Below are positions 15,825 to 22,755 of a DNA stretch of 64,000 bases, piece after piece. This stretch comes from BRH-c25 sp035627615 (lineage in GTDB: Bacteria; Bacillota; Clostridia; Lutisporales; Lutisporaceae), in contig DASPLL010000056.1 of assembly GCA_035627615.1 (NCBI GenBank), forward strand, positions 62,001 through 126,000. Reading direction: 5' to 3'. Position numbers and translations under genes: made by a program. Positions within the stretch are counted from its first letter, which is position 1. The number at the start of each line of letters is the position of its first letter. The notes beneath the pieces are model-generated. The model did no database searches, was not told the DNA's origin, and saw nothing but the letters and a program-made list of their open reading frames with translations.

Positions 15825-16775
15825 TTGAAAAAAGCAATGGTGAAAAAGAAAATAAACTATGCTACTTTCATGTTCATTCCCGAAGGTCAGTCCACTGTTA
15901 AATCTTTCAGGCTGCCGCTATGGTTTCCCAAATTTGTTACCCTATCTATAGTCCTGCTTGTTTTGGCATCCGGGACGAGTTTTTATGCTTTATCCGAGCT
16001 CAGGCTCCAGCATGAAATCAGCAGGGAAGAAATCGGGAAGCTTACAGCTATCAACAGTTCTCAGAAGGTTGAAATTGAGAAGCTGCAGAAGAATTCTGAA
16101 GAAGTACAAAAACAATTGCAAGAGAACTCGCTGATGCTGGAAGAAGTTAAGAAAGCGGTAGGGATTAACCCCGCATCTGCCAATGAGAGCGTTGAAATCA
16201 AGCTTGCTGCTCCGGAGGAAAGTACTCCCATAAGCTTGCTGAAAAGAGAGTCAGTCCTCGATATGTCGGCTAAGCTGGAGAATATTGAATCTGATTTCGC
16301 ATCTCTGTCTGATAAAATTGCAGCTCAAAAGCAGGCAATCAGTGATTCTTTGGGTCCAATAAAAGATCAACTTGCATATTTGATGGCCAAGCCCTCCATT
16401 ATGCCCGTTACTGCCGCTATAACCGCCGGTTTTGGCTACAGGAAAAACCCTTTTACCAGCAGGGGCAGCGAATTCCATAAGGGAATTGACTTTGCAGCCT
16501 CTTATGGACAGACTGCAGTGGCAACCGGTGACGGTATAGTAATATTCTCCGGCTGGAATGCAGGCTACGGAAGAATGGTGATAATATCACACGGCTACGG
16601 CATCACCACTTTATATGCCCATAATTCAAAGCTGCTTGTTAAGCAGGGAGATAAAGTCAAGAAGGGACAAGCTATAACAAAGGTAGGAAATACAGGCAGA
16701 AGCACCGGAACTCACCTGCACTACGAAGTAAAGCTGAATGGAAAAAATGTTAATCCAGCAAAATACTTCAATTAA
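15825..16775 (+). CDS. M23 family metallopeptidase with coiled coil, membrane-anchored
   Basis: About 316 aa. A basic N-terminus is followed by a membrane segment near residues 35-60 (F-V-T-L-S-I-V-L-L-V-L-A), a long coiled coil (about 65-115) and a LytM/M23 domain at the C-terminus. Zinc ligands are visible: H in F-H-K-G-I-D-F, and the H-L-H of G-T-H-L-H-Y-E-V, with Y-A-H-N nearby. It should cut peptidoglycan cross-links on the outer side of the membrane. I prefer TTG 15825, with AAGGATG upstream, over ATG 15816 that touches it. It is 58 bp before the bactofilin gene; this pairing is common and links it to cell shape or spore wall. Confidence 0.9.
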   Translation: MKKAMVKKKINYATFMFIPEGQSTVKSFRLPLWFPKFVTLSIVLLVLASGTSFYALSELRLQHEISREEIGKLTAINSSQKVEIEKLQKNSEEVQKQLQENSLMLEEVKKAVGINPASANESVEIKLAAPEESTPISLLKRESVLDMSAKLENIESDFASLSDKIAAQKQAISDSLGPIKDQLAYLMAKPSIMPVTAAITAGFGYRKNPFTSRGSEFHKGIDFAASYGQTAVATGDGIVIFSGWNAGYGRMVIISHGYGITTLYAHNSKLLVKQGDKVKKGQAITKVGNTGRSTGTHLHYEVKLNGKNVNPAKYFN

Positions 16776-16833
16776 TCTATTCTAATGCTGAAATAGTGTA
16801 ATTGCAATTTATATAAATGGGGAGGTCGTAGGA

Positions 16834-17193
16834 ATGTTTGGCTCAGGCAGGAAATCAATAAACGGCGAAAAAACAGATACACTTATAGGTAAAGGCACGA
16901 GCGTTGAGGGCACCATCAATGCCGAGGGTACCGTAAGACTGGACGGCAAGGTGCACGGAGGGCTTAATATCGCAGGCAATCTGATTGTTGGAGAAGAAGG
17001 AGCCATTAAAGGCAATATAAAAGCAGAGAATGCATTTATTGCCGGAGTCGTAGAGGGTAATGTCATCGCAACCTCCCAGCTGCATATTACACATACTGCA
17101 AAGCTTATAGGCGATATAACGGTGAAAAATGTGATCATTGATGAAGGTGCAATATTTATAGGCAATTGTAAGATAATAACTGAGAATACATAA
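16834..17193 (+). CDS. Bactofilin (polymer-forming cytoskeletal protein)
   Basis: A 119-aa bactofilin. The core is a right-handed beta-helix seen as regular short repeats: L-I-G-K-G-T-S-V-E-G-T-I-N-A-E-G-T-V-R-L-D-G, then G-G-L-N-I-A-G-N-L-I-V-G, then G-N-I-K-A-E. Bactofilins polymerise without nucleotide and often position M23 peptidases, which matches the gene directly upstream. GGGGAGG lies 9 bases before the ATG. A terminator follows. Confidence 0.93.
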   Translation: MFGSGRKSINGEKTDTLIGKGTSVEGTINAEGTVRLDGKVHGGLNIAGNLIVGEEGAIKGNIKAENAFIAGVVEGNVIATSQLHITHTAKLIGDITVKNVIIDEGAIFIGNCKIITENT

Positions 17194-17208
17194 AGCTGTA
17201 ACAAGCAT

Positions 17209-17237
17209 AAACCCAAGCCATGATTTGGCTTGGGTTT
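17209..17237. terminator. Bidirectional terminator after bactofilin
   Basis: AAACCCAAGCC and GGCTTGGGTTT form an 11-bp stem. TTATTATTT follows on the plus strand. It also lies just past the stop of the convergent coat-like gene. Confidence 0.88.
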
Positions 17238-17254
17238 ATTATTTGTATAAATAG

Positions 17255-17635
17255 TTACACAGCGTTGCTCACAACTGCAACAATCCTATCCAGAGGTATA
17301 TCTGTTACTGAACCTACTGTACGTACATTTCCGTAACCGCCGCCATATCCGCCGCCATATCCGCCGCCATATCCGCCGCCGTAACCTCCGCCATAGCCAC
17401 CGCCGTAGCCGGGTACTCCACAGCAGCTTCCTAGTGCACAGCCGGGAGCCGGTCCTATATGCGTTACAAGTCTTACGAAGCATGGGTTTACAGAGAGTAT
17501 CACACCTGTAAAGCCGGAGCCTGAATCTCCTCCGCTTGTAGTGTATATCGTTACAGTCTCTCCTATATAGTTTGAAAGCAGGTCATAAATATTACCATAG
17601 CTGCTTCCTCCACCGTAACCAAATCCGTTTGCCAT
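17255..17635 (-). CDS. Gly/Tyr-rich spore coat-like protein A
   Basis: A 126-aa protein. The front part (E-T-V-T-I-Y-T-T-S-G-G-D-S-G-S-G-F-T-G-V) looks like a small beta-barrel, followed by a Cys cluster (P-G-C-A-L-G-S-C-C-G) and then seven G-G-G-Y units encoded by a 12-bp tandem (about 17337-17405). The end is V-T-D-I-P-L-D-R-I. Start at ATG 17635 after AGGGGGTG. It is a close paralogue of the next gene. A sigma-K-like promoter lies 46 bp upstream, so expression in the mother cell late in sporulation is likely. Coat or exosporium function is inferred from composition and promoter. Confidence 0.75.
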   Translation of the reverse strand: MANGFGYGGGSSYGNIYDLLSNYIGETVTIYTTSGGDSGSGFTGVILSVNPCFVRLVTHIGPAPGCALGSCCGVPGYGGGYGGGYGGGYGGGYGGGYGGGYGNVRTVGSVTDIPLDRIVAVVSNAV

Positions 17636-17680
17636 TGTTTCACCCCCTTTCCCTCGGTTGAACGTGTCGCTTCCCACTTC

Positions 17681-17710
17681 CATATTATGTACATGCACTG
17701 ATTTGGTGAC
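17681..17710 (-). promoter_or_regulatory. Sigma-K-like promoter 1
   Basis: On the minus strand GTCACC, 13-15 bases, then TACATAATATG. It fits the known sigma-K pattern (AC at -35, CATANNNTA-like at -10). The same 30-bp layout occurs five times in this cluster. Confidence 0.7.
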
Positions 17711-17730
17711 AGGCTGTATAAAAAAAACTT

Positions 17731-17767
17731 AAGGGAATACATGGATACAAGCATCCGGTATTCCCTT
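17731..17767 (-). terminator. Terminator after coat-like gene B
   Basis: AAGGGAATAC and GTATTCCCTT form a 10-bp stem, followed on the minus strand by AAGTTTTTTTTATAC. It separates gene B from promoter 1. Confidence 0.85.
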
Positions 17768-17802
17768 CTGAATTGTTGTTAATTATTCTTCCATTCTGTT
17801 TT

Positions 17803-18156
17803 TTACACAGCGTTACGTACAACTGCAGCAATCCTGTCAAGGGGAATATCTGTTACCGAGCCTACTGTACGTACATTGCCGTAACCGCCTCCATAGCCGC
17901 CCATGCCATAGCCACCGTATCCGCCGCCGTATCCGGGTACTCCACAGCAGCTTCCTAATGCACAGCCCGGAGCCGGTCCTATGTGGGTAATAAGCCTTAC
18001 AAAGCATGGGTTTACAGCGAGTACTACTCCTGTAAATCCGGAGCCTGAATCTCCTCCGCTTGTAGTGTATATCGTCACAGTCTCTCCTATGCTGTCCTGA
18101 AGAAGATCAAAGATGTTTCCGCCATAAGCATTGCCTGCTGCTACTCCATCTACCAT
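17803..18156 (-). CDS. Gly/Tyr-rich spore coat-like protein B
   Basis: A 117-aa paralogue of protein A: the beta-barrel-like part and the P-G-C-A-L-G-S-C-C-G cluster are nearly identical, but it has a shorter Gly/Tyr run (G-G-Y-G-G-Y-G-M-G-G-Y). The start is ATG 18156, with GGAGG 7 bases before. It has its own sigma-K-like promoter (18203-18232) and terminator. The barrel resembles Sm-like or DUF2642-type spore proteins, but I cannot confirm a family. Confidence 0.75.
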   Translation of the reverse strand: MVDGVAAGNAYGGNIFDLLQDSIGETVTIYTTSGGDSGSGFTGVVLAVNPCFVRLITHIGPAPGCALGSCCGVPGYGGGYGGYGMGGYGGGYGNVRTVGSVTDIPLDRIAAVVRNAV

Positions 18157-18202
18157 ATTGACACCTCCTTTCCAAAATACATCCTGTACTCTTTTTCAAT
18201 AC

Positions 18203-18232
18203 CATGATATGTACAGGCATGTATTTGGTTAC
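18203..18232 (-). promoter_or_regulatory. Sigma-K-like promoter 2
   Basis: GTAACC then TACATATCATG on the minus strand with the same spacing as the other four. It lies 46 bp before gene B. Confidence 0.68.
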
Positions 18233-18272
18233 TATAAATTAGACTTTCCCAACAAATAGCGACCTTGTCAGC

Positions 18273-18521
18273 TTAATATGCTGCTCCTCCGCCAAAACCA
18301 AAGGTTCTTCCAAAACCGCCAAAAGCGATTATAGCGAGTATTATGATGAAGAAGAAGTTTTTCTCCCTGCCCAGGGTTGTGCATGATGCCAGAAGCACAA
18401 ACAACAAAAGCAGCAGGAGGAATCCATTGCCTTTGCACATATCCATGATCGGGCTTACTGCTGTAGGAACACCGCACCCCGCTGCCGCTACGGCAGGATT
18501 TACCCCATATGAGTTTGCCAT
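18273..18521 (-). CDS. Small hydrophobic spore-associated protein C
   Basis: An 82-aa protein. A Cys-containing front (A-A-A-G-C-G-V-P-T-A-V-S-P-I-M-D-M-C-K) leads to two hydrophobic stretches (about residues 34-47 and 55-68), a short basic loop between them, and a Gly/Phe-rich tail. GGAGGT precedes the ATG at 18521, and a sigma-K-like promoter lies 24 bp upstream of it. It is nearly identical over most of its length to protein D (18774-19001). The family is not recognised. Confidence 0.72.
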   Translation of the reverse strand: MANSYGVNPAVAAAGCGVPTAVSPIMDMCKGNGFLLLLLLFVLLASCTTLGREKNFFFIIILAIIAFGGFGRTFGFGGGAAY

Positions 18522-18544
18522 GATGTCACCTCCTTTCTCTATTA

Positions 18545-18574
18545 CATACTATGTACATGCTTCGATTTGGTGAC
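18545..18574 (-). promoter_or_regulatory. Sigma-K-like promoter 3
   Basis: GTCACC and TACATAGTATG on the minus strand, in the 30-bp layout shared by the cluster, before gene C. Confidence 0.7.
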
Positions 18575-18596
18575 AAGTTTCCTATGTAAAGCATAA

Positions 18597-18682
18597 AAGT
18601 GAGCAAGAGAGCTCACTTCCATGCTCGAGGTGAGTTATGGCATCTGGGTTAGGATTGTGTGGTTGACACCCCTTCCCACTTC
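18597..18682 (-). ncRNA. Orphan transcript or gene remnant behind promoter 4
   Basis: Between promoter 4 and a terminator hairpin (AAGTGAGC / GCTCACTT, 18597-18618, then TTTTAT on the minus strand) there is no proper gene. A GGAAGGGGTG-like ribosome binding site is followed by only a six-codon frame. It is either a deleted coat-like gene that kept its promoter and terminator or a short sporulation RNA of about 80-90 nt. Confidence 0.4.
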
Positions 18683-18712
18683 CATACTATGTACATGCTT
18701 TTAAATGGTGAC
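18683..18712 (-). promoter_or_regulatory. Sigma-K-like promoter 4 (no gene)
   Basis: GTCACC and TACATAGTATG on the minus strand with the shared spacing. No coding gene lies between it and the terminator at 18597-18618. Confidence 0.65.
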
Positions 18713-18716
18713 AAAA

Positions 18717-18757
18717 AATTCAGCCTGACCTAATATTTTATAGGTCAGGCTGAATTT
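18717..18757 (-). terminator. Terminator after protein D
   Basis: AATTCAGCCTGACCT and AGGTCAGGCTGAATT form a 15-bp stem. It lies 17 bp past the protein D stop. Confidence 0.88.
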
Positions 18758-18773
18758 TCAATTTATATTTCCA

Positions 18774-19001
18774 TTACACATCCGCTGCGCCGAAACCAAA
18801 GGTTCTTCCAAATCCGCCAAAAGCGATTATAGCGAGTATTATGATGAAGAAGAAGTTTTTCTCCCTTCCCAAGGTTGTGCATGATGCCAGAAGCACAAAC
18901 AACAGGAGCAATATCAGGAACCCATTACCTTTGCACATATCCATGATGGGGCTTACTGCTGTAGGAACTCCACATCCGGCTGCTGCTAATCCGTTTGCCA
19001 T
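18774..19001 (-). CDS. Small hydrophobic spore-associated protein D
   Basis: A 75-aa near-copy of protein C: the segment from A-A-A-G-C-G-V-P through the two hydrophobic stretches is almost unchanged, and the ends differ. Start at ATG 19001 behind GGGGAGGTG. It lies 33 bp after protein E and has no promoter of its own, so it is probably read from promoter 5. Duplication of C/D is recent, as the DNA is also nearly identical. Confidence 0.72.
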   Translation of the reverse strand: MANGLAAAGCGVPTAVSPIMDMCKGNGFLILLLLFVLLASCTTLGREKNFFFIIILAIIAFGGFGRTFGFGAADV

Positions 19002-19034
19002 ATTCTCACCTCCCCTCATTATAATGTAGACGAT

Positions 19035-19304
19035 TTATATGGCAAACCCGCCAGGACGAAAGCCTGGCAAGATACCAGGGACCAAGAAGACTATCAATAT
19101 CAGAATCCAAATCCAGCTCAGCCCTCCGAACAAGCCTCCTAAGCCGCCGCATCCTCCGAGGCCCAGGCGTGGGAGTACAAAAATCAGAATTACAATTATC
19201 CAGATCCATGAGCTTTTAAATCCGAAAAAACCTCCGACAGGTGCCGGCGGTGCACCACATCCTGCGGCTGCTACTGGACTGACCGTTCCAAATCCACCTG
19301 CCAC
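19035..19304 (-). CDS. Small Gly-rich two-span membrane protein E
   Basis: An 89-aa protein starting at GTG 19304, behind GGGGGT. The front A-A-A-G-C-G-A-P-P resembles C and D. Two hydrophobic stretches, both containing S-W-I-W-I, flank a Gly-rich loop; it ends in a Pro/Gly-rich tail. Promoter 5 lies 43 bp upstream. Likely the first gene of a two-gene sporulation unit with D. Confidence 0.7.
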   Translation of the reverse strand: MAGGFGTVSPVAAAGCGAPPAPVGGFFGFKSSWIWIIVILIFVLPRLGLGGCGGLGGLFGGLSWIWILILIVFLVPGILPGFRPGGFAI

Positions 19305-19346
19305 AGTTCAAACCCCCTTTCAAAAGGTTGTTCACCTTTCCACTTA

Positions 19347-19376
19347 TATACTATGTACACATGACAGTTTGGTTAC
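19347..19376 (-). promoter_or_regulatory. Sigma-K-like promoter 5
   Basis: GTAACC and TACATAGTATA on the minus strand, again 30 bp end to end. It serves genes E and D. Confidence 0.65.
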
Positions 19377-19422
19377 AGTAAAACGGAAGAAGCTTATATA
19401 AAAAATTAAATTGACACACATT

Positions 19423-19446
19423 AAATCGAACATGTGTTCGTATAAT
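19423..19446 (+). promoter_or_regulatory. LexA box overlapping the promoter of the 87-aa gene
   Basis: The perfect palindrome CGAACATGTGTTCG (19427-19440) touches a TATAAT (19441-19446). The same arrangement, AAAT + box + TATAAT, precedes the polymerase gene (21313-21336), with one base different. A TTGACA at 19411 is 24 bases from the -10, too far for a normal -35. Confidence 0.85.
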
Positions 19447-19586
19447 ATTCTAAGGAATATCTTTTATTTCCATGAATCAGCCAGTTAATTCATCTGAATT
19501 TACTTATACCGTGCCACAGCGGAGTTTCGGTGTCTGTAAAAACATGCTAATATTAGAAATACAATCTATTATGCGGGGTGTAATAC

Positions 19587-19850
19587 ATGAAGACTATTAG
19601 GAAGCCTATTGAAGCAATAGTACTTTTTGATCTGGAAGGAAATCCGGTCCCTATAAAGTTCAGGTATCTTGATGATGGGTCGGAACTGGTAACAATAAAG
19701 GTGGACAGGGTAATAAAAAGGGATCTTGACAAATTCGCCGGCAACAGGATGATGAAATTCACCTGTCAGACATGCATCGGCAACCAGGTCAGACCCTTCG
19801 AACTAAGATTTGAAATAGACACCTCAAAGTGGTTTATATACAAACTTTAG
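19587..19850 (+). CDS. 87-aa protein under SOS control, unknown function
   Basis: The product is rich in beta-strand pattern: I-E-A-I-V-L-F-D-L-E-G-N-P-V-P-I-K-F-R-Y, then E-L-V-T-I-K-V-D-R-V-I-K. Two cysteines occur as C-Q-T-C, and the end is K-W-F-I-Y-K-L. No membrane segment. It is convergent with a Y-family polymerase and carries the same LexA-box promoter, so a role as a polymerase accessory or damage-response factor is inferred. It resembles YolD-type partners only in size and context, not clearly in sequence. The 5' leader is about 135 nt. Confidence 0.7.
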   Translation: MKTIRKPIEAIVLFDLEGNPVPIKFRYLDDGSELVTIKVDRVIKRDLDKFAGNRMMKFTCQTCIGNQVRPFELRFEIDTSKWFIYKL

Positions 19851-20001
19851 ATACGAGATGCGAGATACGGGATACGAGGGGCCTAAGCAGGGCTTCGAAG
19901 GCTTTGCGGACGACCACTGGTCGCCCCTACACCTCGCGCAACCATACCCCATAAAAATACCCAAGCTTTCCTCGAGTCTCGTATCTCGTATCTCGCATCT
20001 A
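19850..20001. repeat. Mosaic intergenic repeat with GAGATGCGAG arms
   Basis: Left arm AGATACGAGATGCGAGATAC, right arm the inverted CTCGTATCTCGTATCTCGC. Inside are a GCTTCGAAGGC core and an imperfect palindrome, GGACGACC-act-GGTCGCCC (19908-19926). It fills the whole gap between the convergent 87-aa gene and the polymerase gene. Confidence 0.75.
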
Positions 20002-21267
20002 TTACAATATACTGCTCATTACCGGGTAGTCCTCTCCTCCTGACCCTCCGGACATGGGCGCAAACTCCCCGTCCGCAAATACCGCCCTCATGACGGAATC
20101 ATTTCCGTACCTGCACCTTATCACATCTATGGCACTGTCCAGCGCTTGCTTCTTGCTTTTGCACTGCCCGTCAAATATCGAGGCCTGCATGAACTCATCG
20201 CTGCAAAGATCCGTGACCCTTACCCCCAGGTGCCTTATCCTTTCATTTTTCCAGCACTCATCAAACAGCTCTCTCACAGTCTCAAATATCTCCATGGTTA
20301 TATTGGTATGGTTCATAAGCTTCCTCTGGTGGGAATAGAAGCTAAGCTCAGCCGTCCTTATCTCCACCGACACTACCCTGCAGCAGGCCCTGGCGGCCCT
20401 GAGCCTCAATGAAACAGACTCCGTAAGGGACAATAGCACCTTGTGTGCTATCCGGTTCTCCGTCACGTCGAACTTTATGGTGGTGCTATTGCCTATACCC
20501 TTCATTTGCAGGTAATAACCCGAGTACACCGGAGATTCGTCAATACCGTTTGCATAACACCATATCACATTTCCGAAGGATTTGAGCCTTCCGCACAGGA
20601 ACTTTCTGTCCGCCTTCGCCAGATCCCCTATTGTGGTTATATTCATTTCCAGAAGCTTCTTTTTAGTCTGCCTGCCCACCATAAACAGGTCCCCTACAGG
20701 CAGCGGCCACATTTTGCCCTCTATCTCATGAGGAAACAAGGTATGGACCATATCAGGCTTTTTAAGGTCCCCTGCAACCTTTGCGGTAAGTTTGTTTGCA
20801 CCTATCCCTATATTAACGGTAAAACCCAATTCCTTTTTGATCCTATCCTTTATCATATGTGCGGCAGCAAGCACATCGCCAAAATGAGGTTCCATACCCG
20901 TATAATCCAAAAACATCTCATCTATGGAAAACCTCTGCAATTTTGGGGAATACTCCTTCATGGTTTCATACAGCATATTGCTGCATTTCATGTAAAGGTC
21001 ATAATTGGGAGGAACCACTACAAGCCCGGGACACTTCTGCCTCGCCTGCCAGAGCACTTCTCCCGTTACTATTCCAAACTTCTTGGCCGGTATGCTTTTC
21101 GCCAGAACTATACCTCTCCTGTCAGCCTGGGAGCCTCCCACCACCGAAGGTATTTCCCTCAGGTCAAGAGCCTCCCCCTTTTGCAGGTTATAAACCGCCT
21201 GCCAGGATAAAAAAGCCGAGTTCACATCAATATGCATTATAGTTCTTCTGCAGTCGCTGCCACTCAT
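20002..21267 (-). CDS. Y-family DNA polymerase (DinB/UvrX-like)
   Basis: A 421-aa translesion polymerase. Catalytic acids are in M-H-I-D-V-N-S-A-F near residue 14 and F-S-I-D-E-M-F-L-D-Y near 117. The I-G-I-G-A-N-K-L-T-A-K-V-A motif and the helix-hairpin-helix region follow, then the little-finger domain. Q-A-S-I-F-D near residue 370 looks like a beta-clamp binding motif. It bypasses damaged bases with low fidelity. GAGGGG lies before the ATG at 21267. A LexA box overlaps the promoter, so it is SOS-induced. It could equally be called DNA polymerase IV-like. Confidence 0.92.
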   Translation of the reverse strand: MSGSDCRRTIMHIDVNSAFLSWQAVYNLQKGEALDLREIPSVVGGSQADRRGIVLAKSIPAKKFGIVTGEVLWQARQKCPGLVVVPPNYDLYMKCSNMLYETMKEYSPKLQRFSIDEMFLDYTGMEPHFGDVLAAAHMIKDRIKKELGFTVNIGIGANKLTAKVAGDLKKPDMVHTLFPHEIEGKMWPLPVGDLFMVGRQTKKKLLEMNITTIGDLAKADRKFLCGRLKSFGNVIWCYANGIDESPVYSGYYLQMKGIGNSTTIKFDVTENRIAHKVLLSLTESVSLRLRAARACCRVVSVEIRTAELSFYSHQRKLMNHTNITMEIFETVRELFDECWKNERIRHLGVRVTDLCSDEFMQASIFDGQCKSKKQALDSAIDVIRCRYGNDSVMRAVFADGEFAPMSGGSGGEDYPVMSSIL

Positions 21268-21312
21268 GATACATCCCCTCCGCCATACTAGAAATTACTG
21301 ACTTATATTAAA

Positions 21313-21336
21313 ATTATACGAACATATGTTCGATTT
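21313..21336 (-). promoter_or_regulatory. LexA box overlapping the polymerase promoter
   Basis: The perfect palindrome CGAACATATGTTCG (21319-21332) sits immediately before TATAAT (21313-21318, minus strand). LexA bound here would block transcription. It matches the operator at 19423-19446. Confidence 0.9.
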
Positions 21337-21364
21337 TATTATAGCAGCTTTTGGTAAAAAAATA

Positions 21365-21381
21365 AAGGGCTTTTAGCCCTT
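21365..21381 (-). terminator. Short terminator at the end of the GNAT gene
   Basis: AAGGGCT / AGCCCTT with a 3-base loop, overlapping the last codons and followed by TTTATTTTTT on the minus strand. Confidence 0.7.
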
Positions 21382-21876
21382 ATATTCATTCTCCAGCATC
21401 GACATTATCACCATTGAGCGGTACCCGTCCCCCTGCTTCTTGCAATCCCGCAGCAGGCCTTCCTGCACGAAGCCCTCACTGCGGTAAAGGCCTATCGCCC
21501 TTTCATTGTCGGTATATACATCCAACCATAATCTGTGATACTTAAGCACCTCGAAGCAGTATTTCTTTATGAATCTGACGCTTATACGCCCGCAGCCCTT
21601 TCCTTTGACAGCTACGGCCATGCGTCTGAATTCCAGCACGCGATCTTCTCCGCCGATCCCGGCAAGTATTATATAGCCTATGAGTTCATTGGCAGACGCA
21701 TCTATTACCGATATATGCATTTCATCCACACGGTTTATGGCTTCTATATGCCTTTCTTTCGTCCATACGAATACAAAATCGCTGTTGTCCTTCTCTATAC
21801 TGCCAATAAGGTCCAGATACTCCGGTCTGGTGAAACAAAATAACAGTCCGTCCATTTCCATCAGAACGTTTTTCAC
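21373..21876 (-). CDS. GNAT family N-acetyltransferase
   Basis: A 167-aa acetyltransferase. The acetyl-CoA fold is visible from L-E-F-R-R-M-A-V near residue 80, through K-G-K-G-C-G-R-I-S-V-R (a Q/RxxGxG/A-like loop), to Y-T-D-N-E-R-A-I-G-L-Y-R-S-E-G-F near 120. Layout suggests an RimJ/SpeG-type enzyme; substrate unknown. The start is GTG 21876, with only a weak ribosome binding site; it lies 16 bp after phzF. Confidence 0.88.
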   Translation of the reverse strand: MKNVLMEMDGLLFCFTRPEYLDLIGSIEKDNSDFVFVWTKERHIEAINRVDEMHISVIDASANELIGYIILAGIGGEDRVLEFRRMAVAVKGKGCGRISVRFIKKYCFEVLKYHRLWLDVYTDNERAIGLYRSEGFVQEGLLRDCKKQGDGYRSMVIMSMLENEYKG

Positions 21877-21892
21877 AGCCTATCACCACTTT

Positions 21893-22723
21893 CTACAGAT
21901 ATATTTCTCCCTTCATCACCACAACAGCATCACCGATAAATTCCAGCCTCCCGCCGCCGGCTACCCTTATAAGCAGCTCTCCGCTCCTCTGGGATGCCTG
22001 CAGGGCCTTAAGCTCCCTTTTTTTCAATATTGCCGACCAGTAGGGAGCAAGCACCGTATGGACAGAACCGGTAACCGGATCTTCATTCACACCTGCCCAG
22101 GGATTGAAATATCTCGATACAATATCATAGCCGGCTTGTCCTTCCGCAGTAACCCCGACTCCCTTTACAGGGAAACAGACCTTTACGGATTTCATCCTCT
22201 CAAAATCCGGTCTGAGCCCTCTGACTTCCGCTTCACTGTTGAGACGCACTACAAGCTTTCCGGTATTCCTGCCGTAGACAAGCTCCTTGTACTTCCGGAT
22301 GCCCATGGCTTCCAGAAGATCCGAGGAGGGACCCGGCTCAAGAGGCTCATCCTCGGGAAAATCCATGGTAAAGCCTTTGGCATGCCTGCGGCTTTCAAGC
22401 TGTCCGCCTATATATCTGAACACTACCCTTTCACCCTGGAAATCCAGGCAGTCAAATATGATCTTGGCGGCAGCAAGAGTCGCATGCCCGCATAAGGGAA
22501 CTTCAGTTTTCGGTGTAAACCATCTTATATAATACTGTGCAGTCCCTGCAGTATCATTTTCCTCCAGCTGCTGCACAAACGTCGTTTCAGAAAGGTTCAT
22601 TTCTTCAGCTATATCCTGCATAACCGCATTCTCAAGCTTTCCGTCCACAAGACATACTGCAGCCGGATTGCCTTTATACGCTTTACTGGTAAAGGCATCA
22701 ACCTGATAAACAGGTATTTTCAA
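21893..22723 (-). CDS. PhzF family isomerase/epimerase-like protein
   Basis: A 276-aa protein with two similar halves (diaminopimelate epimerase fold). Typical motifs are G-N-P-A-A-V near residue 18, L-S-E-T-T-F-V near 44, P-L-C-G-H-A-T-L-A-A-A near 76 and E-D-P-V-T-G-S-V-H near 215. Phenazine genes are absent, so this is one of the many PhzF homologues with unknown substrates. Confidence 0.92.
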   Translation of the reverse strand: MKIPVYQVDAFTSKAYKGNPAAVCLVDGKLENAVMQDIAEEMNLSETTFVQQLEENDTAGTAQYYIRWFTPKTEVPLCGHATLAAAKIIFDCLDFQGERVVFRYIGGQLESRRHAKGFTMDFPEDEPLEPGPSSDLLEAMGIRKYKELVYGRNTGKLVVRLNSEAEVRGLRPDFERMKSVKVCFPVKGVGVTAEGQAGYDIVSRYFNPWAGVNEDPVTGSVHTVLAPYWSAILKKRELKALQASQRSGELLIRVAGGGRLEFIGDAVVVMKGEIYL

Positions 22724-22755
22724 AATTACCCCCTCCTATAATTGCAAACTGCTCC

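Noticed and set aside
17330..17410. CRISPR-like array
   Set aside because: The 12-bp units are contiguous and in frame, coding for G-G-G-Y; there are no spacers.
19411..19446. TTGACA/TATAAT as the promoter of the 87-aa gene
   Set aside because: The spacing is 24 bases, too long for a normal sigma-A promoter; the -10 with the LexA box is kept, the -35 is left open.
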